Origin: Fabrea salina
Taxonomy: Eukaryota > Ciliophora > Heterotrichea > Heterotrichida > Fabreidae
Length of the DNA: 46,522 nucleotides
Assembly: GCA_022984795.1 (NCBI GenBank)
Contig: JALIHJ010000086.1
Location: forward strand, 1-46,522
Direction of reading: 5' to 3'
Made by a program: the position numbers and the translations under genes
In this document: piece by piece, positions 10,093 through 19,000 of the stretch
Layout: every line of letters starts with the position of its first letter
Numbering within the stretch: the first letter of the stretch is position 1
The notes under the pieces: model-generated
Seen by the model: the letters and a program-made list of their open reading frames with translations, nothing else
Databases searched by the model: none
What the model was told of the DNA's origin: nothing

Positions 10093-10455
10093 TTATTTAG
10101 TTTTAACTACTTTGGCAGGGTTGCGTTTCTTTTTAGGAGGGTCTTCTTTGGTTTTGCGTTTTTTGGGAGGAGAGTTGTTGGGTTTGGCAGCTTTGTCTTC
10201 TTTGTACTGTTGTTTTAGTTCTTCTTGCATCTTGAAGAAGGGGGCCTTTTGGTCTTCCCCAAGTTCTTTCCACCTCCTAGCGATTTCTTTGATGATTTGT
10301 TTAGGAGGCATCTCTGGGTTTTCGGACTTGACGGTCTCTCTGATGTCCTTTGAAAACAAAATGTAAGCTGAAGGTGGTCTTTTCAGAGGAGTTTTTTCTT
10401 TCTTTTGGTCTTTTTTGGAGTCAGTATCTTGGGAAGGCGGAGCTTTTTTAGACAT
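10093..10455 (-). CDS. HMG-box chromatin protein
   Basis: Product of 120 residues with one HMG box at about 24-92: KRPPSAYILFSKDIRE... then ARRWKELGEDQKAPFF and the closing KQQYKED helix. This is the HMGB / NHP6 type, which bends DNA without sequence specificity and acts in nuclear chromatin. Both flanks are short, Lys- and Pro-rich tails; the C-terminal tail is basic (PPKKRKTK, KKKRNPAK) and may serve as nuclear import signal and DNA clamp, unlike the acidic tail of animal HMGB1. It stops one base before the start of the next gene on the same strand. It is divergent from DRC2, with 44 bases between the two start codons. Confidence 0.92.
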   Translation of the reverse strand: MSKKAPPSQDTDSKKDQKKEKTPLKRPPSAYILFSKDIRETVKSENPEMPPKQIIKEIARRWKELGEDQKAPFFKMQEELKQQYKEDKAAKPNNSPPKKRKTKEDPPKKKRNPAKVVKTK

Positions 10456-10499
10456 TTATAGTTAAGATACAACATGGAGCTTTCAAGTGCTTGATATAA
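10456..10499. promoter_or_regulatory. 44-base divergent promoter (HMG / DRC2)
   Basis: All the DNA between the start codons of the HMG-box gene (minus) and DRC2 (plus). It is A/T rich and must hold both core promoters and both 5' leaders, unless these extend into the opposite coding sequence. Confidence 0.4.
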
Positions 10500-12041
10500 A
10501 TGGTTTTATTAGGAAAGCTGTTAAAAGGGCGCTCAACAAAAGCACCTAAAGACATCCACGGGTACCGAGTGAGACAAGTGCGCATTCAAATGGAACAAGA
10601 ACAACTGTCTAACGAAGAAAAGTTCCACAAGCAAAAGCGACAGGCACTGCGTAACGCTTTGCAAGAAGAACAAAAAATAACTAACTTCAACCGGAAGAAA
10701 ATCCTCACAGAGTGGAGGAAAATTATGCGCATGGCCAAAACTGACGAACTCAAACGAGAAATTGAAATCTACTCGCAAAACCACGAACGCGAAGTGGACT
10801 CTAAAGACGCAGTGCTGCAAATGATGGACAGGGACCTTGAAGAAGCTGAAGAGCAGTACCAAACAGCACTTAGGAACTTCATGATCCACGTTGACCGACT
10901 GCTGGCCTTGCAGGACTCGCGTTTGGAAAGCCTCGACCAAGAGTTCGAAAGGAACTTAGGCATTCTGGAAAACGAGTTCAAACAAGAACGCTACGAAATA
11001 GTGTCTAACCACTTAGTTGAGAAAAAGGAACTCCAAGACGTCATAAACGCAGTGCAAGAAGAAGAAAAACGCAAACAAGACCAAATCAAAAGCAGACACG
11101 AAACCAACTTGGAGGGCAGCAAAAGAAACGAAGAAAACACCAACTTGCAGCGGGCCCTTGAAACCAAAACTAACGACATCAAACGCGAACTAGAAATGAG
11201 CTTCACCAACTACCAACAGTCCACAAAGGACCTCAACGACAACTACGAAAAACTCAAGGAAGAAGACACCAAAAAGGGAGAACAAATCTCTAGAGTGCAC
11301 CGCGAAGTTGAAACTTTGAAAGCAGACATTGAAAGACTCAAGTACGAAGCTAGCAAAACTGACAAAGAGTGCAGAGCCCGCAACAAAGCCTTGAAGGATG
11401 AACTAGACACAGTCACGAGGCACTACCACGAACTCAAAAAGAAAATGGTCAACTTCCGCGAAGAAGAAGTCAAACGACTCACAGAGTTAATAAACTACTC
11501 CCGGGAATGCACTAACAAACTCAAGGACCAAGAGTCCCTTGGCGAAAAAATCCTCAAACTAGCAGAACTCTGCAGGAAACTAGAAACGGAAAAGGAAAAA
11601 GTGGTTCCTTTCTACGCTTCAGACACTGAAGCTCAACTTGAGGAGCAGCGCCTGCTAGAAAGCGAAACTGACCAAGTCAAGGAGGAAATCAAAGCTGTTT
11701 CCGAACAGCACGCCCAAGAAATACTTAAGTTCCTTGACTCTGACTTTGCACACGACGAGTTCTCTGCACTGAACAACTTCTACAAAAGGTTCAACAAGGT
11801 CCTGCTTGACAAGTTAGCAATTGAAAAGCAGAAAAAAGAACTAGAAAGGGACAACGTGTTCTTTAAGTCCTTGTTGAAGCAGTACCTGGACGGAGTGTCT
11901 GTAAACGAAGATGTGATGTCCCAGTCCAATCCTTTACTGGTCGTCAACAACAGAATCCAACTAAACCGACCCCCAGTTGAAAGGGTTGAAAAAACTATCA
12001 TTGAAGGAAACCATGCTATCCAAAACAGAATACGTGAGTAA
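10500..12041 (+). CDS. DRC2: Dynein regulatory complex subunit 2 (CCDC65)
   Basis: Product of 513 residues, almost all coiled coil. The family block is clear: EWRKIMRMAKTDELKREIEI, then DRDLEEAEEQYQTALRNFMIHVDRLLALQ at about 107-140, and the diagnostic CRKLETEKEKVVPFYASD at about 363-380. These match the NYD-SP28 / CCDC65 family (FAP250 in Chlamydomonas). DRC2 pairs with DRC1 and helps form the base plate of the nexin-dynein regulatory complex, which links outer doublets and controls ciliary beating. Length is normal for the family (about 480-560). It sits 29 bases upstream of the TraB-like gene on the same strand. Confidence 0.95.
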   Translation: MVLLGKLLKGRSTKAPKDIHGYRVRQVRIQMEQEQLSNEEKFHKQKRQALRNALQEEQKITNFNRKKILTEWRKIMRMAKTDELKREIEIYSQNHEREVDSKDAVLQMMDRDLEEAEEQYQTALRNFMIHVDRLLALQDSRLESLDQEFERNLGILENEFKQERYEIVSNHLVEKKELQDVINAVQEEEKRKQDQIKSRHETNLEGSKRNEENTNLQRALETKTNDIKRELEMSFTNYQQSTKDLNDNYEKLKEEDTKKGEQISRVHREVETLKADIERLKYEASKTDKECRARNKALKDELDTVTRHYHELKKKMVNFREEEVKRLTELINYSRECTNKLKDQESLGEKILKLAELCRKLETEKEKVVPFYASDTEAQLEEQRLLESETDQVKEEIKAVSEQHAQEILKFLDSDFAHDEFSALNNFYKRFNKVLLDKLAIEKQKKELERDNVFFKSLLKQYLDGVSVNEDVMSQSNPLLVVNNRIQLNRPPVERVEKTIIEGNHAIQNRIRE

Positions 12042-12070
12042 CTAACATTTGAGTTTAACTTGTAATTAAA

Positions 12071-13162
12071 ATGAGGTTAGTTCGTAAGTTCAGTCAAATT
12101 CCTGTGGAAAGCGAAATCAAACGACTTGAGTTCGGAAACTCTGCAGCTTTTTTGTATGGAATTAAGCGTTACAGTGGACTCCATGCTTCCTTTTTGTGGG
12201 ACATGATGAAAGCTGTAAAGCCCAAGTGTGTGATTACACAAATCAGTCCAGATCAACCCTACTTCATTAAAACTCAAAAGGACTTTTACCAAACCTGGGG
12301 GAAGTTCCTCAAAACGGGAGAAGGGGACTTCCTAGCTAGTCCTAGGCCCCAAAGTCTCCAGGAAGTTATTTTGAACTCCCAAAAGTTGTCTGAGTTTTAC
12401 ATAGGAGCTGTTTTGAACTCACCGCGGGAAATTTACTCTTCAGCAAACATTGCTTACTCAAAGGTAGTTAAGCACGACTCAGAAGACTCCAAAAACACAG
12501 ACTTAATGAAGCCAGACGGGTTTTTGACTTCACTGGGTTGGGCAAACCACAACTCAGACGTGAACGAGTGCGCAGTGTTGGGAGACATGCCCGAAATTAT
12601 TTACAGAGAAATGATTGCTCGGCAGATGAGTGTCTACGAGATGCGAGAGTTGTACAAAATCAAAGTAGACGAAATGAAGTCAGAAAACGAATACTTTGAC
12701 GGAAGGTTCTTGTTCAAAGAAGTTTTTATCCAGCCCAAAGTGAACTACATGGCTGAACTGATCAAGCAAACTTGCCTGTCTTACACAAACGTGTTGGTGG
12801 TGCTGGAGTTCGACTTCCTGGAGTTGTTGTCGGAAGCCTGGAAGTCGCTAGAAACCCAAGTCAAGCCCCTTTCCTCACTTCTAGAAATCCCAGAAATGTC
12901 TAAAAACAAACCCTTTGTAGACTTCGTAGAAAACCACGTGCTGCTAGACTTCATTCTGGGCAACTTTCTGAAGAAGAACTTTATAGACTTTGGAGTGTTT
13001 CCTTACTCTGGCCAGGGAGCCATAGGTGCTGATGAGGAGTTCTACAACCAAGCCATGACTGCTTGGGACTACTTTTACGACAAACACCTAAAAGAACAGT
13101 CATTTATTTTGCAAAAGGAAAAACCCAGGAAGTTCCGCAAAAAGAAACCTAGTAAGCAGTGA
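12071..13162 (+). CDS. TraB-like protein, possibly mitochondrial
   Basis: Product of 363 residues. The N-terminus (MRLVRKFSQIP) looks like a mitochondrial presequence. Then comes SAAFLYGIKRYSGLHASFLWDMMKAVKPKCVITQIS, split here into strand, short Gly/His motif and helix, in the pattern of the TraB / PrgY / TIKI fold (a GTxHxS motif followed by 'rPdxVvvEl'). A second family-like block is AVLGDMPEIIYREMIARQM at about 175-195. The C-terminus is basic (RKFRKKKPSKQ). Eukaryotic TraB proteins are linked to mitochondria and membranes, but their chemistry is not settled. Resemblance is by pattern only, so the call is moderate. It ends in TGA, one of few in this window, with a TAA three codons later. 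Confidence 0.6.
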   Translation: MRLVRKFSQIPVESEIKRLEFGNSAAFLYGIKRYSGLHASFLWDMMKAVKPKCVITQISPDQPYFIKTQKDFYQTWGKFLKTGEGDFLASPRPQSLQEVILNSQKLSEFYIGAVLNSPREIYSSANIAYSKVVKHDSEDSKNTDLMKPDGFLTSLGWANHNSDVNECAVLGDMPEIIYREMIARQMSVYEMRELYKIKVDEMKSENEYFDGRFLFKEVFIQPKVNYMAELIKQTCLSYTNVLVVLEFDFLELLSEAWKSLETQVKPLSSLLEIPEMSKNKPFVDFVENHVLLDFILGNFLKKNFIDFGVFPYSGQGAIGADEEFYNQAMTAWDYFYDKHLKEQSFILQKEKPRKFRKKKPSKQ

Positions 13163-13181
13163 CACACTAAATAAAATTAAA

Positions 13182-13745
13182 ATGGAAGATGTTTACCACG
13201 AGTATGTAAAAGGCTCATGTATCCAGACTCTGGGCTTGTCAGTGAGACACATCAGAAAAGACTTGGCCTTCGTGACCAACGTTTTCAAAGCTGTCGTTGT
13301 GTTTGGGCTTTCTTTGCTGGTAAGCATTACTTAGGTCTTAACAGCCGTGCTTCTCTTGGAAAAAGAAACCATAGTCAGCAACACACCTATCCGGGAATGG
13401 CACATAAGCTTTGTGGTTTTGTCAGGGGTTTTGATTCTGTTTGAAGGTTGTTCAGTTTACGCGAAAGAAAAAGGCAAGTCTACAGTCAAGCGTTTCTGTT
13501 TCTGGGGAATGAACGTATTGGTTGCAGGGTTCACGTGTTTAGCTGTCTTGGGAACTGTTTGGATAGACAAGGAGCAGTGCGTCTCTGAGTGCGAAAGGGC
13601 TTACTACTTAGGACTTGCCATGCTGGTCATTTTGTACATATACATTCCTTTTTACGTGTGCGCGGAGGTTCTTTTGCACCTGGGTAAAAGAGCACTTTCT
13701 AAGAAACTGAAGCCTTACCAAGTTACTTTATTGTCTTCTATATAA
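13182..13745 (+). CDS. Four-pass membrane protein with a 15-base intron
   Basis: Exons 13182-13319 and 13335-13745 join to a 182-residue product starting MEDVYHEYVKG. Without removing the intron at 13320-13334 (GTAAGCATTACTTAG) the frame hits its TAG. Four hydrophobic segments lie at about 30-53, 67-87, 98-121 and 134-158, with a basic cytosolic-looking tail. The loop between segments three and four has a CVSEC pair of cysteines. This is tetraspan topology, but no named family is evident. The intron falls in the codons of the first membrane segment. The gene starts 19 bases after the TraB-like gene and ends 4 bases from the convergent neighbour. Confidence 0.8.
13320..13334 (+). other. 15-base intron (GTAAGCATTACTTAG)
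   Basis: Phase 0 intron in the four-pass membrane protein gene. It begins GTAA and ends ACTTAG, with A at position 10, the branch-point position known in heterotrich mini-introns. Its last codon TAG would stop translation if retained; removal joins two frames that together form an uninterrupted membrane segment. Confidence 0.93.
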
Positions 13746-13749
13746 CTAA

Positions 13750-15990
13750 TTAACTATTGTCTAAAATTTCTAGAACTTGATTAGTTTGGGCTTCTGTCAA
13801 GTTGTGCTGGCTTGCAAAACTACTAACTACTTCACGCAGGTTTTGGTCTTTTTTAACTTCCAGTTGGTACTTCTGGCCTTTGATTTCCAAAGTAAGTAGG
13901 CTGTCTGCTTCTAAACTTTCTTCCTTGTTGATTTCTTCTTCAGAGGCTCTGGTCTGGCAGTTAAGTTTAGGCACTCTGTCCAGCATTACTTGGGCCCACT
14001 TTCTGAAGTGCTTTTCCCTGAACTCGTCTCTTTCTTCAAGTGGTTGTTTATTGACTTGCTTCTTTTTAGCTTGGTTGTTTTGGAGTTCGATTTGAATGTT
14101 TTTGAGGAACTTGTCTCCTCTCCAAGTGTAGCCTTTCTCCAGCAAGCGTTGGTGGAGTTGTTTCTGGAACCAGGCCTTTTTGAGTCTTTCTACTGTTTCT
14201 TGGGACATAGGGATCTCAACTCCTTCGGTGTGCTCTACTTGGTTGACTTGAGGACTGAAAGTGCACACTGAGTACTCTTCTTCAGCTTTAGAAACCTCTC
14301 TTTTTTTCTGGACTAAGAACTTTTTTTGTCTTTCTTTTTCTGCAAACTCATAGAGAACCAGTGCTTTGTGTTTGGGTTCCAAAGACTTAAGCCACTCTAA
14401 GTACTCTCTTGACAAGCTGTCCTTTTTGTTGGGTTTTTCACCTAAGTACTCCTGCGGGAGTTTGTTAACCCTGGGCTGGAAAGTTTCTTCTTTTCGGGAA
14501 ATTTTTTCCCAGTACTCTTTTTTCAAGGCTTTTTTCTGGTTGATTCTTTCGTTTTTGTAGTAAAGGTAGTCTTCTATAGACCTTCCTTCTTTGAGCATTT
14601 CGAAGCGTTTGAGTTGTTGGTCACTCCACTTAAGTTGGGGTGCAAACTTAAATTCTGGAGAGTCGTCTTTGGTTTTTGAGAGTTGGTTCAGTTTGGCAAC
14701 TCTGTTTTGGTAGAGCTTCATAAACTCAGAGTGCAGTTTAAGGGACTTTTCAGAACTTAAAACAGTGTTGTCCCTTTTAGGCCATACTTGGTACAAGTTA
14801 GTGATCGCTAGTATAAAGCACTTTACAACAAAAGTTTTGAGTTTGTTAGATTCCTTCCCCCCCATTTCCTTCCATAAGTTAAGAGCTAGTACTCTGTCTT
14901 CGTCGGTTTCGTTTATAAAAAACAACTTGTTTAGTAGGTCCGTAAACTGTGCATAGTTGAATTCCTTTGAGTAGTAGATGTCCACTGCAGCTAGTTGTTC
15001 CTTTAGTTCTTTGATGAAAGTCTTCAGTAAGTACTTTTCGGAGTTCCCACTGATGAACTTCTGGGATTTGGGATTTGGGGGAGAGGTTTGGGTTTGGGCT
15101 CTTTTTAAGGCGTCTTTGTAAAGCAATTCGTGGACATTCCTTTGTGGTTTTTGTTTGGGAGTCACTTCTTGAGTGGGTTGTTCTGGCTTTTTTTCTTTGT
15201 GCATGCTGAAGAGTTTGATGTGTGCAGGAACTGACCTTCTTCCTTCTATGAGTTGCAAGGACTTTCCACACAAACTGGGTTTGTAGCTGAACTGCAGACT
15301 TTCAGAAACTAGTTCTTTGTCTTTTTCTAGCTTTTTTTGCTGGCTGCTTTCAAGGTTTTTCTGCCTAAAAGCAAGCATGTCTCTATAAAAACCTTCACTG
15401 CTCCTCTTCTTTCGGTTGGAGTTGAGGATCTTGGGTTTGAATGTACACTCTTGAGCCTCAGCCTTTTGCCTTTCGGTTTTCATGGATTCAACGTTTTTCT
15501 TCTTCCTTTCGGAGTACTCACTGAGTCTCAAAGCATGGGGGTCCTTGAACTTTTTCCTGGAGTCGAAGGAACTCTCGATTTTGCTTAGGCTTTGTCTTTC
15601 GAAGTCTTCTCCTCTGCTTCTAGAGAACCTGTGGCCTGCTAAAGCTGACTTTTGGACTTGGGGGTTCAGTAAGTAGTCAAGGTCAAAAGTTTCGGAACGG
15701 ATTGTAGCTGCATTGAGAACTGGAATATAGGAGGAACTCATACGACTTGAGGACCTGAGGGGGTCCTCTAGCCAGTCGTTGTTTAGGATTGACTTGTGTT
15801 TCCTTTTGGAGTTTTTAGGGCTGGAATTGTGAAACTCCCCCGACTTAAAGTTGGCTGGGTAGTTGACTTGGGAGGCTTGCTGGTTAAGGGGGATACTCAC
15901 ATCCTCACTGACGTCTTCTTCTCCTTCAAAAAAATCGGAGTCAGAAAAAAATGAGTCACTTTCAGATTGGCTTTTTAATTCACTGGACAT
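13750..15990 (-). CDS. Protist protein with repeated F-x-P motifs, probably cytoskeletal
   Basis: Product of 746 residues, very rich in Lys, Glu, Gln and Ser. A short motif recurs at least five times in otherwise unrelated charged sequence: CTFKPKI (about 182-188), FSYKPSL (234-240), FKFAPQL, TFQPRV and CTFSPQV. 'ECTFxPxI' motifs of this kind are common in cilium-bearing protists in proteins of basal bodies and axonemes (family knowledge, general). A central segment (EDRVLALNLWKEM, then FVVKCFILAI) resembles the C-terminus of the 8781-10091 product. The last 45 residues (LTLEIKGQKYQLEVKK...) look like a small beta-grasp-like or dimerisation end. No enzyme motif. Function unknown. Confidence 0.8.
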   Translation of the reverse strand: MSSELKSQSESDSFFSDSDFFEGEEDVSEDVSIPLNQQASQVNYPANFKSGEFHNSSPKNSKRKHKSILNNDWLEDPLRSSSRMSSSYIPVLNAATIRSETFDLDYLLNPQVQKSALAGHRFSRSRGEDFERQSLSKIESSFDSRKKFKDPHALRLSEYSERKKKNVESMKTERQKAEAQECTFKPKILNSNRKKRSSEGFYRDMLAFRQKNLESSQQKKLEKDKELVSESLQFSYKPSLCGKSLQLIEGRRSVPAHIKLFSMHKEKKPEQPTQEVTPKQKPQRNVHELLYKDALKRAQTQTSPPNPKSQKFISGNSEKYLLKTFIKELKEQLAAVDIYYSKEFNYAQFTDLLNKLFFINETDEDRVLALNLWKEMGGKESNKLKTFVVKCFILAITNLYQVWPKRDNTVLSSEKSLKLHSEFMKLYQNRVAKLNQLSKTKDDSPEFKFAPQLKWSDQQLKRFEMLKEGRSIEDYLYYKNERINQKKALKKEYWEKISRKEETFQPRVNKLPQEYLGEKPNKKDSLSREYLEWLKSLEPKHKALVLYEFAEKERQKKFLVQKKREVSKAEEEYSVCTFSPQVNQVEHTEGVEIPMSQETVERLKKAWFQKQLHQRLLEKGYTWRGDKFLKNIQIELQNNQAKKKQVNKQPLEERDEFREKHFRKWAQVMLDRVPKLNCQTRASEEEINKEESLEADSLLTLEIKGQKYQLEVKKDQNLREVVSSFASQHNLTEAQTNQVLEILDNS

Positions 15991-16098
15991 TAATTAATAT
16001 TAGTTGGATCTACCACTTAAACTGGGCAGAATTCATAAATTCAAAATTCAAATGCTAACAATACCATATTTCAAAAGACTTCCGTTAATAAATAATAG
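15991..16098. promoter_or_regulatory. Divergent promoter region (F-x-P protein / Sfi1-like)
   Basis: The 108 bases between two opposed start codons. It is A/T rich, with ATTAATTA next to the minus-strand start. I see no other defined site. Confidence 0.3.
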
Positions 16099-19000
16099 AT
16101 GCAGGATAACCCAACAAGGTCTCGTTCAAATCCTCCTCGAAGGGATAAGCAGGCCGCAGTTCTTGCACAGCAGAACGCTTCAATGCGCAAACAACTCAAC
16201 GAAACCCAGTACGAGTTGTACCAAAAGGACCGAGAAAGTTATTTCCGGGAAATAGAGAATGCTGATACTTTTTCGCGTGCAGAAAACAAAATGCAAGCTA
16301 TTGACGGCGACCGTTCGCAGTTGGTTAAAAGAGTCAACGCTTTGCTAGTTGAAATTGACAGACTCAACCAAGAAAAAGAAAACCTGTACTCTGAACTCCA
16401 AGAACAAAGATTCAAATGCAGTGACTTAGAAAAACGCGTGAAGCACTCTGGCAAAGTCAAAAAGGTCGTAAGTCGCAACATGCAAAGTGACCTCAAGTAC
16501 GAAAAAGACGAAAACGCACGTCTAAGGCACCTACTCCACCAACTCGAAGTTGAAAGGGCCGAACTGCGCAGCAGACTCAAAGACAGCGAAGCAGCAGTAG
16601 CTACTTACTCTTACGACAAACAAGACTTGTCTTCCAAAGTCCAGCAAAAAACAGACCACATCTCAATTCTGGAAAGCGACAACAGAGTGCTTGTCGAAAA
16701 AGTCAATGCTTTGCAGGCCCGTACCACCAACGCTGAGTCAGCAAACGCTAAGTACGAACAAGAAATTACTCTTTTGCGGGAAAACTTGTCCCACCTGGAA
16801 GCCCAAAAGGCTGAAGCTTTCCAAAAAGTCCACGAAGAAGGGGTTAGGTACGAAAACTTCCAAATAGCCAAAAACAACGAAATGGAAAACGTGAAGTGGA
16901 TACACAAAAGACACTGCAGACTTCTGGCTTCTAGGAATATCTGTTTGGAACTCAACAAGGTAACCAGCAGAGTGCTCAACAACACTCTAGGGTGCATGAA
17001 GAGAAGCTTGCAGCTGGAGGACTGCCAAGTCTGGGGAGTTGAAAAAGTTTTTTGTTTGTTCAGTAAGTACTCCACCAGACGCACCAAAACCTACCTAGAC
17101 AGGTGGAGAAGTGTTTTGAACTGGAGGAGCACTGAGGCTTCTAGAACAAACTTTGTTCAAAAGTTCGCTAACCGAAGTATGATGAGCAAGTACTTTTCTG
17201 AATGGAGGTGCACGCACCAAGACACCATCAGAGTCAGGCAGAGGTTCGGCTATGCTTTGAGTTTGTTGTTCAAAAGGTACTCGAAGGACATAGAACACTC
17301 TTTAAGAGGAAGGTTTTTGCAGTGGAAGTATCTTTACTCCTACGACCTAGATGCTTCCACCAGAATGGGGAAGTTGTCACTTAGAGCATGCATGGGGAAA
17401 GTTAGGAGTGCACTTCAAAAGTGGAACTTGTTTATGAAGAACATGAAAAACGCCCAGCACAGAGAAGACCTTGCTTCTGAGTTTGCAGGTACCCTTTTAA
17501 AGGTCAACTTCTTCAAGGCTTTCAAAGAGTTGGTTGTCAAGAAAAAGTACCAAAGGAACCTTAAGTCAAGAGAAGAACAGGCTGCAGAGAAACTCTACCA
17601 ACTCAGCATAATGAACGAACTCAAAAGGTACACTTCCCACAAGAACGCAAAGGACTCCTCCATCAAGCGAGTTGTAAGGACCTGGGTCAAAAAAGACCTG
17701 TTTGCAAAGTTCAGTGTTTGGAAGAAAGAAACTTCAGACCAGAGGAAGATGGACAGACTTTACAAGTACTTTGGACTTATAGACCAAACGCACCACCAAC
17801 TCACTACTCACAAGTTGTTTTATGCCTGGAAGAACCATCTTTTGTCCCAGAAGTTAAAAGCAACTTCAAGTGAACTCTCTAGCGAAAAACCACTTCGGAT
17901 GGAACTTGAAGAAACACTAGAACTCACTAAGCAAGAACATACTAGACTTTCGCAAATCCACTCAATAAGGATATTTGGAAAGCACTGCAACTCAAGTCTT
18001 AAAAGTTACTTTACTCAGTGGAAAGAAAACCTGTACTACTTCCACTACTACCTCCCCAAAGTTAAACACCTGCTAGTTAAGCAGTACTTGTCCAAAGTCC
18101 TTTCAGGGTTTTCAAGGTGGAAGGAAGAGTTGAGTCAGCGTGAACTGGTGGGCATTGCTAGGCAGAACGAAGAAGCTTCTAGAGAAAACGAAGCTTTGGC
18201 TGAACACGTAAATAACTTAGAGGCTGCACTTGAAGCAAGAGAAGAAGAACGCAGTGAAATTTCTTCAAGGAAAATGAGAAGGGTTGTTTTGAGAATTCTC
18301 AACAAAGAACTTACAGGAGGACTGAGGCAGTGGGCTAGGAATTCTCTGAAGATTTCTAACTTGGAAAAAGGTTCTACTAAACTTGAAACTCAACTTAACA
18401 AGGTGCTTTACTCTGAAGGGTTTTCAGGAATTCTGAAATCAAGTTTCAGAAACAAACTAAAAACCAACATGAAGAACAGACTTGAGTACTACTTTGCGCT
18501 GAAACTCAAGTACACTACTAGCAACGTATTCCAGGCTTGGAAAGACTACAGAAACTTAATGAGCACTTGCCGCAAAATTATTAAAAAGGCCCAGTCAAGG
18601 AACTCAGTTTACGACCTCCAAAGAGCAGTAAATGCCTGGAAGTCGCAAATTTACAAAATAAGCGAAATGGAGTTTCAGATGGAAACAGACAACCTAAGGG
18701 ACGAAAACAACAACTTAGTGAGGGGACTCAACAAAAAGTCGAAAGAACACCAAGAAGAAATGAAGAAAAACGAACAGCTCTCGAAAAAACTTTCCAACAA
18801 AGCCAAGAAGCGCTTAGTGATAGCACTGACTCAGTCAATGACTAAAGGGAGGTCTTGTTACTTCTACAGGTGGAAAGGTTACTTAGAGTACAAAAATGCA
18901 CAGTCAGAAGAAACAGCCAGACTGGCGAGAGTGTGGGCGAAACTCAGAGAAAGGAAGGCCTGGAGGACTTGGAATGCCTATATTAAAAAGGCTTACGAAG

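Noticed and set aside
12018-12052. A 16-base intron (GTAACTAACATTTGAG) at the end of DRC2
   Set aside because: It ends GAG, not TAG, and would add only a few residues before another stop. The TAA at 12039-12041 is the simpler end.
13141-13180. UGA read as tryptophan at the end of the TraB-like gene
   Set aside because: It would add three residues only. No confidently assigned gene has an internal TGA and all their tryptophans are TGG, so UGA is taken as stop.
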